From: Dongia mobilis
Lineage (GTDB): Bacteria; Pseudomonadota; Alphaproteobacteria; Dongiales; Dongiaceae
Direction of reading: 5' to 3'
DNA length: 64,000 nt
Assembly: GCF_004363235.1 (NCBI RefSeq)
Contig: NZ_SNYW01000007.1
Coordinates: 545,064 to 609,063 of the forward strand
Below the pieces are notes generated by a model. It had not been told where the DNA came from. It ran no database searches and saw nothing but the letters and a program-made list of their open reading frames with translations. The first letter of the stretch is position 1; each line of letters starts with the position of its first letter. The translations under genes were made by a program, and so were the position numbers. Positions 50,358 to 59,286 of the stretch are shown here, one piece after another.

Positions 50358-50909
50358 TCAGGGCAGTTTGCGCCCGAGCAGCGCCGATTCCAGCGCCGTC
50401 ACCAGGATCGGCCGCGTGACATTCGACTTGGTCAGATAGCCGCTGATGTCGTAGCGCCGGCGTACGGCGCTTTCCGGCGCCCGGCCCGGCTGTCCGGTAT
50501 GCAGCAGGACCGGCAGGTCGCGGGTTGCCGGTTGGGTGCGAATCTCGTCGAGCAGGCCGAGCCCGGCATCTTCCGTCTCCATCACGACATCGAGCAGCAC
50601 CAGATCGACCCTGGGGCTTTCGGCCGCCAGCATTTCATGCGCGGCAGATGCCGAGTGGCAATGCTCGATCCTGAGCGCCCGGCCGTGAATGACGGCGTTG
50701 CCGAGCGCCAGGTCCATCGCGTGGTGGACTTCCTCGTCATCGTCGACCAGCAGGATGTTCCAGGGGCGCTGGTTGGCCGCACTGCATTCCTCGGCCGATT
50801 CCTCGGCGAACAGCGGGTCGTCGCCGTGCGACAGGGCACTGAGGCAAAGCACCATCCATTGCGCCGGCGTATCCATCGCCTGCTGCGTTCTGTCCGGTGA
50901 GGTGGTCAT
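50358..50909 (-). CDS. Stand-alone response-regulator receiver protein
   Basis: A 183-residue protein with a receiver domain from about residue 50: the acidic cluster WNILLVDDDEEVHHAMDLAL, the phosphorylated Asp in VDLVLLDVVMETEDAGLGLL, and Lys in GYLTKSNVT. No output domain follows. The receiver is of the kind that in larger proteins is joined to DUF3369. It closely resembles the receiver at the N-terminus of the hybrid kinase at 54317, so the pair probably arose by duplication. An AGAGGAAG site fixes the start. It is the last gene of a three-gene unit. Confidence 0.88.
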   Translation of the reverse strand: MTTSPDRTQQAMDTPAQWMVLCLSALSHGDDPLFAEESAEECSAANQRPWNILLVDDDEEVHHAMDLALGNAVIHGRALRIEHCHSASAAHEMLAAESPRVDLVLLDVVMETEDAGLGLLDEIRTQPATRDLPVLLHTGQPGRAPESAVRRRYDISGYLTKSNVTRPILVTALESALLGRKLP

Positions 50910-50931
50910 GGCTTCCTCTGCTCCGGTTGAT

Positions 50932-53900
50932 TCATGAGTCGACCTGTCTCGCCTGCGGGGCGACCAGCGGGATCGTGACGGTGAAGGTCGTGCCGGCGCC
51001 TTCCTCGCTGGCGACCGCAATATCGCCGCCCAGGATATCCGTCGTAATGTTGTGGACGATATGCAGGCCGAGGCCGCTGCCACCCTGGCCCAGCTTCGAT
51101 GTGTAGAAGGGGTCGAATATGCGGCCGCGCACGGCGGCCGGAATGCCGATACCGTCATCGGCGACGGCAAGCGAAACCGAGGCGGGCGCCCGTGGGACGG
51201 CGCTCAGGCGGATGACACCTGCGCGACCGCCGGCAAAGGCGTGGACCAGGCAGTTGTTGATGAGATTGGTGAGCACCTGCCCGAGCGGACCCGGATAGGA
51301 ATCGAGCACGATGTCGCCGGGTATGGCAGCCTCGAGGTGGACCTTGCTGCGCTTCAGGCTGGGATGCATCGTGGTGGCGATCTCGTCGACGATCTCGGTC
51401 AGGTGGAAGCTGCGGCGCTGGGCGCTGGTCTGGTCGACCGCCACCTGCTTGAAACTCTGGATCAGGCCGGCGACGCGCTCGATGTTGCGGTTGGCGATCT
51501 CGGTACCGAGCCTGATCTGCCTGACAAAGGCCTCAAGTGCCGTCCGCGTCAGCTTGCCGTCCATCAGGCCCTCGAAATCGGCGATGCTGCCGCTCATTGT
51601 AGAGGTGGCGAGGCTGGCATTGCCGACCGGCGTGCTGATCTCGTGGGCGACGCCGGCGACGAGGCTGCCCAGCGAGGCGAGGCGCTCGGCCCGCATCAGG
51701 CCTTCCATCGCCGATTTCAGTTCCGCCGTGCGCTCGGCGACCAGGCGCTCGAGATCCTCCTTGAGGCGACGCTGCGCGTCCTCACTGGCGCGCCGCAGGG
51801 TGATGTCCTCGATTGTCGACCAGACATATTGTTCGCCGTCCGCATCGGTCACCATGGAGCCGTTCAGGCTGACCGAGATCCGGCTGCCGTCCTTGCGGAT
51901 GTATTCCTTCTCATAGGGGCCATAGCGGCCGGTCTGGGCCAGGATATCGGCATGTACCTGGTCCGACCGCGCATATTCCGGCGCCGAGATCGCCTGGTAG
52001 GAGAGGGTGGGCAAGGCGGCGCGGTCATAACCGATGATGCGCAGGAAGGCGTCGTTCGCCTCGACGAAGCTTCCGTCGATGCGCGACAGGGTGACGCCGA
52101 GCGGGCTGTGCTCGAACAGCGAGCGCAGCTTTTCCTCGCTGGCACGAAGCTTTTCGTGCGATTCCCTCTGCTCGGTTACGTCATGCTGCAGGCCGAGGAT
52201 GCCGGTGATCTTCCCTTCGCTGTCGCGCAAGGGCATCTTCATGACATGCATCCAGTGCTGGCTGCCGTCCGGCATGACGAATAGGCTGGTTCGCTCCGGG
52301 CTCGGCAAACCGCTGGCGATAATCTGTCGGTCGGATTCCAGCACGCTCTCGGCTTCTGCCAATTGGGCCGGACTGCGGCTGGTCAGCAGATCGTACTCGA
52401 TCAGGCCGACGATCTCGGCTGGGTCGTTCAGACCGTTGTCGAGGGCAAAGCGCCGATTGCAGCCGAGATAGCGCGAATCGGGCCCCTTCCAGAAGACATG
52501 GGAGGGCAATGCGTCAAGCACCGTGCGCAGCATGCGCTGTGATTCCTCGACCGCCTGCGAGGCGAGGCGCAGATCGGTCACGTCGTGCACCACCGAGAGA
52601 AGGGCGGGCGCCCCGTCATAGGTAAAGGAGCGGGCCCACATCATGCAGTGGCGCACGCCGCCACTGCGCCGGTTGACCCGGATCGGCAGGGAGGAAACCT
52701 CGCCGCTCTGGCGAATGGCCGCGATCATCGCCTCGCGCTCGCGCACGTCAGCCCAGATGCCGAGCTCGACGGTGCTGTGGCCGATCGCCTCCTCGCGCTC
52801 GATCCCGGTGATCTCGCGGAAGCGCGGGTTGGCCTCGAGGATGCGGCCGTCCTTCAGCGAGGTAATGAGGATGACGTCGGGCGATTGCAGCAGCACCCGC
52901 GCGGCGATCTCCTCCGACTGGCGCAGGCGCTTTGCCAGCTGGGTCTGCTCGGAGACGTCGGCGGCGATGCCGAGGAAGCCCTCGATCTCGCCCGCTCCGT
53001 CGCGGATGGCCGTGACGGACAGGCGCACGGTCAGCTTGCGCCCGTCCTTGCGCACATAGATCCAGTTGCTTTCGTTCTGCTGGCCGCTGACGGCGTCCAG
53101 CGTGAAGATCTCGAACGGGTAGAGGATCTCGCGGCCCAGCCTTTCCTTGGCGCTCGCGATCCGCGCCTGTACCTGCGCCAGGTCGTGGAAGGCAAGCGGC
53201 GTCTGGATGCCGACCATCTCGGCGCTGCCGTAGCCCAGCATTTCCTCGGCGGCGCGGTTGAAAAAGGTGATGGTGCCCTTGGCGTCGGTGGCGATCACCG
53301 CATAGGCGGTATTGTTGAGGATCGCCGCCTGCAGCGACGCGGTCGCCCTGGCGGCTTTCTCCGCCAGGCGCTGCTCGGTGATGTTCAGCAGCACGCCGTC
53401 GAGCCGGCGGCTGCCGTCGGCGCCGAGCGTGGCGCGCCCGCGATCCTGCACCCAGACCTCGCCCCCATCGGCGCGGCGCAGGCGATAGTCGAGGCTGTAT
53501 TCCGCACCGTCCCCGGCCAGGTTCAGGGTTGCCTTGACCGCCTCCCGGTCGTCGGGATGAATGAAATCGTCCCAGGGCGGGGCGGCCGGGCCGAGCAGGG
53601 TACCCGGCGGGTGACCGGTCAGGATCTCGATTCCGGAGGAGAGAAAGCTGATCTTGCCGGTCGCGCCGGGCTGGCGCTGGTAGACAGCACCCGGCAGGTT
53701 GTCGGTCAGCAGGCGCAGCCTCGCCTCGGACAGCCGCAGGGCGCCTTCCGATTTGCGGCGCTGCTGGTTGACATAGGTCAACGCCAGATAGCTGCAGATG
53801 CCGCGCGCCAGGGCCATCTCCGGCTCCAGCCAGGGTGATTTGTCCCCGCAGCGTTCCATGCTGAACAAGCCGACATCCTCGCCGGAGGCGCGAATGACGT

Positions 53901-54315
53901 GGTCCAGCATCGAGGTGATGCCATTCGGGCCGAGATAGGAATCGCGGATGTCGGCCAGCCGCGGATCGTCGAGCGCGTTCGCGGAGGCGAGCAGCGACGC
54001 CTCGCGCAAGGCCGCGAACTCCCCCGCCATCTGCGCGGCGGGAATGCCGACGGGCGGGCAATGGCGCATGGTTCGCGTTTCCAGGCGCACGATACTGCGC
54101 AGGGAGGCGCTCTCGGCATCGAACATCCAGATGCTGACGAAATCCATGCGCGCCAGTTGTGCCGCGCGATGGACCACGAACTCGGCGATGGTGTCGATGT
54201 CGCCTTCCTGGACGGCGGGATGCCGCGACAATTCGCCGAAGAACGAGACGGTCTCTGCCGAGACCTGCGGCGCCGTGGGGGCCTCGCTCTGATCCGCCGC
54301 GCGCATCTGCGTCAC
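50932..54315 (-). CDS. Multi-PAS sensor histidine kinase
   Basis: A 1,127-residue soluble kinase without membrane helices. A GAF-like domain occupies residues 20-190, then five PAS/PAC units lie at about 205-840, the second beginning near ILNNTAYAVIATDAKGTITF. A coiled coil leads to the H-box LASLGSLVAGVAHEISTPVG, with an intact His, and the ATP-binding domain has NLINNCLVHAFAGG and GSGLGLHIVHNITTDILGG. Such proteins integrate cytosolic or light/redox signals; the ligands are unknown. It starts 1 base after the hybrid kinase stop and is followed by the lone receiver, so the three are one operon. Confidence 0.92.
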   Translation of the reverse strand: MTQMRAADQSEAPTAPQVSAETVSFFGELSRHPAVQEGDIDTIAEFVVHRAAQLARMDFVSIWMFDAESASLRSIVRLETRTMRHCPPVGIPAAQMAGEFAALREASLLASANALDDPRLADIRDSYLGPNGITSMLDHVIRASGEDVGLFSMERCGDKSPWLEPEMALARGICSYLALTYVNQQRRKSEGALRLSEARLRLLTDNLPGAVYQRQPGATGKISFLSSGIEILTGHPPGTLLGPAAPPWDDFIHPDDREAVKATLNLAGDGAEYSLDYRLRRADGGEVWVQDRGRATLGADGSRRLDGVLLNITEQRLAEKAARATASLQAAILNNTAYAVIATDAKGTITFFNRAAEEMLGYGSAEMVGIQTPLAFHDLAQVQARIASAKERLGREILYPFEIFTLDAVSGQQNESNWIYVRKDGRKLTVRLSVTAIRDGAGEIEGFLGIAADVSEQTQLAKRLRQSEEIAARVLLQSPDVILITSLKDGRILEANPRFREITGIEREEAIGHSTVELGIWADVREREAMIAAIRQSGEVSSLPIRVNRRSGGVRHCMMWARSFTYDGAPALLSVVHDVTDLRLASQAVEESQRMLRTVLDALPSHVFWKGPDSRYLGCNRRFALDNGLNDPAEIVGLIEYDLLTSRSPAQLAEAESVLESDRQIIASGLPSPERTSLFVMPDGSQHWMHVMKMPLRDSEGKITGILGLQHDVTEQRESHEKLRASEEKLRSLFEHSPLGVTLSRIDGSFVEANDAFLRIIGYDRAALPTLSYQAISAPEYARSDQVHADILAQTGRYGPYEKEYIRKDGSRISVSLNGSMVTDADGEQYVWSTIEDITLRRASEDAQRRLKEDLERLVAERTAELKSAMEGLMRAERLASLGSLVAGVAHEISTPVGNASLATSTMSGSIADFEGLMDGKLTRTALEAFVRQIRLGTEIANRNIERVAGLIQSFKQVAVDQTSAQRRSFHLTEIVDEIATTMHPSLKRSKVHLEAAIPGDIVLDSYPGPLGQVLTNLINNCLVHAFAGGRAGVIRLSAVPRAPASVSLAVADDGIGIPAAVRGRIFDPFYTSKLGQGGSGLGLHIVHNITTDILGGDIAVASEEGAGTTFTVTIPLVAPQARQVDS

Positions 54316-54316
54316 G

Positions 54317-55597
54317 TCAGGCCGATTGACTGGGAAGGATGACCGACACGGTCGTGCCGCCGCCCTCGCGATCGGCGATGGCGATGCGGCCGCCCATCAT
54401 CGTCATCAGATGCCGGCAGATGGTAAGGCCGAGGCCGAGCCCGCTCGCATCCTTGGTCAGGACCTCCTGGCCGATCGAGAAGGGCTGGTCGAGATTGCTC
54501 TTGATCGCGCCGGGCACGCCGGGGCCGCGATCGCCGATCTCGATATGCAGCTGGGCCTCCAGGACGCGCCAGGAAATGTCGACGCTGGCGCCCTTGGGCG
54601 AGTAGCGCAGCGCGTTGGCGATGACATGGCCGAGTACCTTGCTGAGCGCGCTGCGGTCCAGTTCGCAGCTGCGCGCCTCCGCGCCCTCATGCAGCACCAG
54701 GGTTATGCCAAGGCGGGCCGCTTCGTTCGTGTATAGCTCGCACTGGTACTCCAGCAATTCCTTGAGGTCGGTCGGCTCCCAGACCAGGCGGCGGCGGCGG
54801 GAATCGAGCTGGCTGAATTCGAGGATGTCATCGACCAGGGCGGCCAGGCGGCGGCCGGCATCGAGAACGTCCTGGAGATAGGCGGGCGGCACCTTTTCGC
54901 CGTTGTCGAGGGCGCGCAGCGACAATTCGCTGAAGCCGATGATGGCATTGAGCGGGGTGCGCAGCTCGTGGCTGACATTGGCGAGAAAGCGCGACTTGGC
55001 ATGCGCGGCGGCCATCGCCGCCTCGCGCTGTTCGAGATAGTCGACATTGAGGATCTCGAGGTCGCGCGTCATCGCCTCGAGGCGGTTGTTGGCCTCCTGC
55101 AGCTGGCGCAACCGGTCATAGGCCCTGATCGCGGTGGCGACCGAGGTGAACAGCCGGGCGCGGGAGAGCTCCGACTTGGTGCGATAGTCGTCGATGTCGT
55201 AGTCGCGGATGACGTCGCGTTCGGGCGCATAGCCCGGATGGCCGGTGCGCAGGATGATGCGCGGCACGCTGAGGCCCAGCTGGTCGCGGATGAAGCGCAC
55301 CAGCTGCAGGCCGGCATCGTCGGTCTCCATCACCACATCCAGCAGGATGACGGCCGTCTCGTTGGGTGCTGCCAGCATGCGCTGCGCTTCGGCCGCGGAA
55401 TAGGCGTGCAGGAAACTGAGCCCGCGCCCGTTGATGCGTTCGGCGCCGAGGGCGAATTCGGTCGAGAGATGAACGTCCTGGTCGTCGTCGACGATCAGGA
55501 TCTGCCATGGTTCGGCGCTGCCGCCCGCGGGTTCGGCGGCAAAGACGTCCCGGGCGTCAGAGTTGTCTTGGAGTGCCGCGCTCAAGATCGCGTCCAA
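54317..55597 (-). CDS. Hybrid protein: N-terminal receiver plus histidine kinase
   Basis: A 426-residue protein with a receiver first (WQILIVDDDQDVHLSTEFAL; phospho-Asp in VILLDVVMETDDAGLQLVRF) and a kinase second (H-box FLANVSHELRTPLNAIIGFS, ATP boxes NALRYSPKGAS and LGLGLTICRHLMTMMGG). Unlike usual hybrids the receiver is at the N-terminus, so phosphorylation may control the kinase. All key residues are intact. It is the first gene of the minus-strand unit, with a CtrA-like site and an inverted repeat about 60 bases upstream. Confidence 0.92.
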   Translation of the reverse strand: MDAILSAALQDNSDARDVFAAEPAGGSAEPWQILIVDDDQDVHLSTEFALGAERINGRGLSFLHAYSAAEAQRMLAAPNETAVILLDVVMETDDAGLQLVRFIRDQLGLSVPRIILRTGHPGYAPERDVIRDYDIDDYRTKSELSRARLFTSVATAIRAYDRLRQLQEANNRLEAMTRDLEILNVDYLEQREAAMAAAHAKSRFLANVSHELRTPLNAIIGFSELSLRALDNGEKVPPAYLQDVLDAGRRLAALVDDILEFSQLDSRRRRLVWEPTDLKELLEYQCELYTNEAARLGITLVLHEGAEARSCELDRSALSKVLGHVIANALRYSPKGASVDISWRVLEAQLHIEIGDRGPGVPGAIKSNLDQPFSIGQEVLTKDASGLGLGLTICRHLMTMMGGRIAIADREGGGTTVSVILPSQSA

Positions 55598-55657
55598 TCC
55601 TCTGATTGTTTTCCTAGGTCGCTGGCGACCTCCCGCCGTTACGATGGCAAAAGTTCG

Positions 55658-55680
55658 TTAACGCAAACTAAACGTTTGCG
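55658..55680. promoter_or_regulatory. Candidate CtrA-like site overlapping an inverted repeat
   Basis: TTAA-CGCAAAC-TAAA at 55658-55672 is one mismatch from the CtrA pattern TTAA-N7-TTAA; on the minus strand it reads TTTA-GTTTGCG-TTAA. CGCAAAC at 55662 and GTTTGCG at 55674 form a 7-bp inverted repeat with a 5-base loop. The site lies about 60 bases upstream of the hybrid kinase start. It is AT-rich in a GC-rich genome. The binding protein is a guess. Confidence 0.4.
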
Positions 55681-55783
55681 CCAATGGCGGGATCGAGGGG
55701 GCGGCTGTCACCGAAGAAAATCCTGCGGTAACCGGCCGCAGGAGCGCCGGATCACCGCATCAATGGCCGGTATCAGTTGTATT

Positions 55784-56797
55784 TCAGCTCCCCGGCACGC
55801 CCTTCGAGGTGGAATATTCGAAATGCAGGGCCTCGCCCGGATGCACCAGCGGGTGGGCGGCATGGGCCGCCATGGCGGCTTCCGAGAACCCGCACAGGAT
55901 CAGCTTCAGCTTGCCGGGATAGGTGGCGATGTCGCCCACCGCGAAGATGCCCGGCGTATTGGTGGCGCAATTCCTTTGGTCGACCGCGATATGGCTGTGC
56001 GACAGGTTGAGGCCCCATTTGGCGATCGGCCCCAGATCCATCGCGAGGCCGAAGAAGGGCAGCAGCATGTCGGCCTCGAGGCGCCGGATCTCACCTTCCA
56101 GCGTGGCGACGTTGACGGCCGAAAGCTGGCCGTTCTCGCCTTCCAGCGAGTGCAGCTGATAGGGCACCACCAGTTCCACCTTGTCGGTCTTGGCGAGTGC
56201 CTCCATGCGGGCGACCGATTCCGGCGCGCCGCGGAATTTCGGGCGGCGGTGGATGACATAGATCTTCTCGGCCAGTTCGGCGAGCGAGATGGTCCAGTCG
56301 AGGGCGGAATCGCCGCCCCCCGCGATGACCACGCGCTTGCCGCGGAAATCCTCGCGCCGCTTGACGAGATAAAAGACGCTTCGGCCCTCGAATTCGGCCA
56401 GGCGCTCCAGCGGCGGCCGGTTCGGGCCGAAGGCGCCGCAGCCGGCGGCGATGATGACGGCGCGGGCGTCGATCCTTGTCCCCGTGCTGGTTTCCACCAG
56501 CCAGCGCTCGCCATTGGGAGTCAGTTTGTCGACCTGCTGGCCAAGGTGATAGACCGGATGGAAGGGGGCTGCCTGTTCCTCGAGCTTCCGGATGAGATCG
56601 GCGGCATCGATCGCGGGATAGCCCGGAATGTCGTAGATCGGCTTTTCCGGATACATGGCGACGCATTGGCCGCCGGTCGATTCCAGCGCGTCCACCACAT
56701 GACAGCGCATTTTCAGCATGCCGCATTCGAACACGGCGAAGAGGCCCACCGGTCCGGCGCCGATAATGACCACGTCCGTCTGCTGAATGCCGCTCAT
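55784..56797 (-). CDS. Ferredoxin-NADP reductase, thioredoxin-reductase-like type
   Basis: A 337-residue FAD enzyme that moves electrons between NADPH and ferredoxin or flavodoxin. The FAD motif is DVVIIGAGPVGLFAVFECGM, the NADPH motif VVIAGGGDSALDWTISLAEL, and GIFAVGDIATYPGKLKLILC closes the FAD site. The sequence lacks the CxxC active site of true thioredoxin reductase, which places it in the single-subunit FNR type of Bacillus and alphaproteobacteria. It is divergent from tsaE and stands between the signalling unit and the recycling operon. Confidence 0.9.
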   Translation of the reverse strand: MSGIQQTDVVIIGAGPVGLFAVFECGMLKMRCHVVDALESTGGQCVAMYPEKPIYDIPGYPAIDAADLIRKLEEQAAPFHPVYHLGQQVDKLTPNGERWLVETSTGTRIDARAVIIAAGCGAFGPNRPPLERLAEFEGRSVFYLVKRREDFRGKRVVIAGGGDSALDWTISLAELAEKIYVIHRRPKFRGAPESVARMEALAKTDKVELVVPYQLHSLEGENGQLSAVNVATLEGEIRRLEADMLLPFFGLAMDLGPIAKWGLNLSHSHIAVDQRNCATNTPGIFAVGDIATYPGKLKLILCGFSEAAMAAHAAHPLVHPGEALHFEYSTSKGVPGS

Positions 56798-56924
56798 GCG
56801 ATCCTCCCGAAGTGACTGCCCGAAAACCCGGCCGGGCCTCCTTTAGCACAATGTATTTTCGTGGCAAATCCATGCTGACAATGCGCATTGCGGCGGCGTC
56901 GCAAGGGGGCTACAAACCGGCGCC

Positions 56925-57434
56925 ATGACGCCAGTTCCGGGATCTTCCATCGCCGTGATAACGCTTGCAGACGAGGCCGCCACGCGGCGGGCCGCCGCCC
57001 TGCTGGCGCAGCTTGTCCGGACCGGCGACGTGATTGCCCTCCATGGCGATCTCGGCGCCGGCAAGACCACATTCGCGCGCGGGTTTATCGCCGCCCTGGC
57101 ACCCGCGGAGGAGGCTGTGCCGAGCCCCACCTTCACCCTGGTGCAGACCTATCCCTCGGCGCGGGGCGAGATCTGGCATTTCGACCTCTATCGCCTGAAG
57201 CGGGCCGACGAAGCCTGGGAGCTTGGCATCGAGGAAGCCTTTGCCGCGGGCATCTCGCTAATCGAGTGGCCGGAACGACTGGGGTCGCTCTTGCCAAGCA
57301 ACCGCCTCGACGTGACTCTGGCGCCGGGCGTGGGTCCCGAGTCGCGCCGTCTGCTGCTCGCCGGCGCGGGCGACTGGCGGGAACGGCTGGCCGGGATCGA
57401 ACAGGCATGGGCGACAGCAGCGAGGCAGGCATGA
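56925..57434 (+). CDS. tsaE: tRNA threonylcarbamoyladenosine biosynthesis ATPase TsaE
   Basis: The ATPase that supports TsaB-TsaD in making the t6A base at position 37 of ANN-reading tRNAs. The 169-residue protein has the Walker A motif LHGDLGAGKTTFARGFIAAL, then PSPTFTLVQTYPS and IWHFDLYRLKRADEAWELGI and ISLIEWPERLGSLLP. The start is not sharply defined. The stop overlaps the ATG of amgK. tsaE next to amgK is common in alphaproteobacteria. Confidence 0.95.
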   Translation: MTPVPGSSIAVITLADEAATRRAAALLAQLVRTGDVIALHGDLGAGKTTFARGFIAALAPAEEAVPSPTFTLVQTYPSARGEIWHFDLYRLKRADEAWELGIEEAFAAGISLIEWPERLGSLLPSNRLDVTLAPGVGPESRRLLLAGAGDWRERLAGIEQAWATAARQA

Positions 57435-58453
57435 ACCAGATCACCCCGAACGCTTCCGAGCGCGCGGCCCGGCGCGACCGCTTCCTGGCCGATGCCGGCT
57501 GGGGCAAGGCCGAGATCAGGCTGCTGGCGGGCGACGCCTCGTTCCGCCATTACGACCGCCTCACGCTCGACGGCCGCACGCGCGTGCTGATGGACGCGCC
57601 GCCGCCGATGGAGGATGTGCGCCCCTTCCTCCGCATCGGCCGCCTGCTGAAGGATCTCGGCTTCAGCGCACCGGAGATCTATGCCGCCGATACCGAGGCC
57701 GGCTTCCTGCTGCTGGAGGATCTCGGCGACCGCACCTATACGCGCGAGCTCGATGCCGGCGGCGATGCGGAGGCCCTCTATGCGCTCGCCACCGACACGC
57801 TCATCGCGCTGCACGACCGGATGCCGCCGGTCGAACTGGATTCGCTGCCGGTCTTCGACGAGGCGCGGGCCTTGCGCGAGGTGCAACTGCTGCTCGACTG
57901 GTACTGGCCGGCCCATTTCGGGGCGCCTGCGCCGGAGGCCGTGCGTGCCGAGTTCGTCGCCGCCTGGCGCGAGGTCCTGCCACGGCGCCTCGATGTGCCG
58001 CAGAGCATCGCCCTCTTCGATTTCCACGTCGACAACCTGCTGGTGCTGAAGGAGCGCAAGGGGATCGAGGCCTGCGGCCTGCTCGACTTCCAGGATGCCG
58101 TGCTGGCGCCGATCACCTTCGACCTCGTCTCGCTGCTGGAAGACGTGCGCCGCAACCTGCCCTGGGATCTGATGGGGCGCATGATCGACCGCTACCTCGC
58201 CGCCAATCCGGCAATCGCGCGGGAGAGGTTCATGGCCGCCTACGCCGTCATCGGCGGCCAGCGCAACACCCGCATCGCCGGCACCTTCGCGCGCCTGCTG
58301 AAGCGCGACGGCAAGGAGTGGTACCAGCGCTTCATGCCGCGCGTCTGGGAACTGATCGCCCATGACATCGCGCATCCCGCCATGGCACCGGTCGCCGCCT
58401 GGTATGCGCGCCACCTGCCGCCCGGCGAGCGCGGCGCCATCGCCGCCCAATGA
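57431..58453 (+). CDS. amgK: N-acetylmuramate/N-acetylglucosamine kinase AmgK
   Basis: A phosphotransferase-fold kinase that phosphorylates the anomeric carbon of free MurNAc (and GlcNAc) recovered from the cell wall. The 340-residue protein has the catalytic motif FDFHVDNLLVLKERKGIEAC followed by GLLDFQDAVLAPITFDLVSL, the His-x-Asp and Asp of the APH family. LLLEDLGDRTYTRELDAGGD lies in the N-lobe. Its stop codon TGA overlaps the ATG of a small repeat-containing reading frame, which leads into murU, the next enzyme of the pathway. Confidence 0.92.
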   Translation: MNQITPNASERAARRDRFLADAGWGKAEIRLLAGDASFRHYDRLTLDGRTRVLMDAPPPMEDVRPFLRIGRLLKDLGFSAPEIYAADTEAGFLLLEDLGDRTYTRELDAGGDAEALYALATDTLIALHDRMPPVELDSLPVFDEARALREVQLLLDWYWPAHFGAPAPEAVRAEFVAAWREVLPRRLDVPQSIALFDFHVDNLLVLKERKGIEACGLLDFQDAVLAPITFDLVSLLEDVRRNLPWDLMGRMIDRYLAANPAIARERFMAAYAVIGGQRNTRIAGTFARLLKRDGKEWYQRFMPRVWELIAHDIAHPAMAPVAAWYARHLPPGERGAIAAQ

Positions 58454-58508
58454 TCGACCGCCTGATGATCGACCGCCCAATGATCGACCGCGTGATGATC
58501 GACAAGGA
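58450..58508. repeat. Four-copy 15-bp tandem repeat at the amgK-murU junction
   Basis: Four copies related to ATGATCGACCGCCTG follow each other with 15-base period; the core ATGATCGAC is identical in all four. It sits exactly between the two coupled genes. Confidence 0.88.
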
Positions 58509-58521
58509 ATTCCCCGCTTGA
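58450..58521 (+). CDS. Mini reading frame with four 15-bp repeats linking amgK and murU
   Basis: A 23-codon frame begins with an ATG overlapping the amgK stop and ends with a TGA overlapping the TTG start of murU. It encodes MIDRLMIDRPMIDRVMIDK and four more residues, from four tandem 15-base copies whose shared core ATGATCGAC starts at 58450, 58465, 58480 and 58495. It may be a translated coupling peptide or simply expanded tandem DNA. A ribosome site AAGGAA inside it serves murU. No function is known. Confidence 0.5.
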   Translation: MIDRLMIDRPMIDRVMIDKEFPA

Positions 58522-59255
58522 GCAAACCATCCTTCACCGTCCCGCACACCGCCATGGTCATGGCGGCGGGGCTTGCCACCCGGCTGCGGCCCATCACCGA
58601 TTCGCTGCCGAAGGCGCTGGTGCCGGTGCTGGGTGTGCCGATGCTGGATGTCGTGCTCAACCGTTTGCGGGATGCCGGTGTGAAGCGCGTCGTCATCAAC
58701 CTGCATCACCTCGGCGAGCAGATCCGGGCGCATCTCAAGGACCGCGCCGATCTCGAGATCCTCTATTCCGAGGAGACGGAAATCCTCGAGACCGGCGGCG
58801 GCATCGTGCAGGCCCTGCCGCTTCTCGGTGACGATCCCTTCTTCACGGTCAATGCCAAGATCATCTGGCTCAACGGCAAGACCGATGCCCTGCATCGCCT
58901 TGCCGCCGCCTGGGACGATGCCCGGATGGACGCGCTGCTCCTGCTGCAGCCGACCGTGACGGCGGTGGGCTATGACGGCATCGGCGATTTCACCCTCGAC
59001 CAGGAGGGCCGCGTGCGCCGCCGCCGCGAGTGGCAGGTGGCGCCCTTTCTCTATGCCGGCATCCAGATCTGCCATCCGCGTCTGTTCCGCGATGCGCCGC
59101 AGGGCAAGTTCTCGACCAACCTTCTCTGGGACCGCGCCATCGAGCAAGACCGGCTCTATGGCCTGCGCCATGACGGCGAGTGGTATCACGTCTCGACCCC
59201 GCAGCATCTCGCCGAGGTCGAGCGGCATTTGAGCTTTCACGGCATCAGATTCTAG
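58518..59255 (+). CDS. murU: N-acetylmuramate alpha-1-phosphate uridylyltransferase MurU
   Basis: Joins MurNAc-1-phosphate (from AmgK) with UTP to give UDP-MurNAc, bypassing part of new cell-wall synthesis. The 245-residue nucleotidyltransferase has the signature MVMAAGLATRLRPITDSLPK, with ALVPVLGVPMLDVVL, and ETGGGIVQALPLLGDDPFFT. A TTG start is chosen because AAGGAA lies 9 bases upstream and the frame is coupled to the mini frame; an ATG 12 codons later would begin right at the motif. Confidence 0.92.
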   Translation: MSKPSFTVPHTAMVMAAGLATRLRPITDSLPKALVPVLGVPMLDVVLNRLRDAGVKRVVINLHHLGEQIRAHLKDRADLEILYSEETEILETGGGIVQALPLLGDDPFFTVNAKIIWLNGKTDALHRLAAAWDDARMDALLLLQPTVTAVGYDGIGDFTLDQEGRVRRRREWQVAPFLYAGIQICHPRLFRDAPQGKFSTNLLWDRAIEQDRLYGLRHDGEWYHVSTPQHLAEVERHLSFHGIRF

Positions 59256-59286
59256 GCCAAGCTTCCCGCGACATGGGGAGCCCCTC

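Noticed and set aside
58450-58508. CRISPR-like array
   Set aside because: The repeats are directly adjacent with no spacers; the same holds for the other short repeats in the window.
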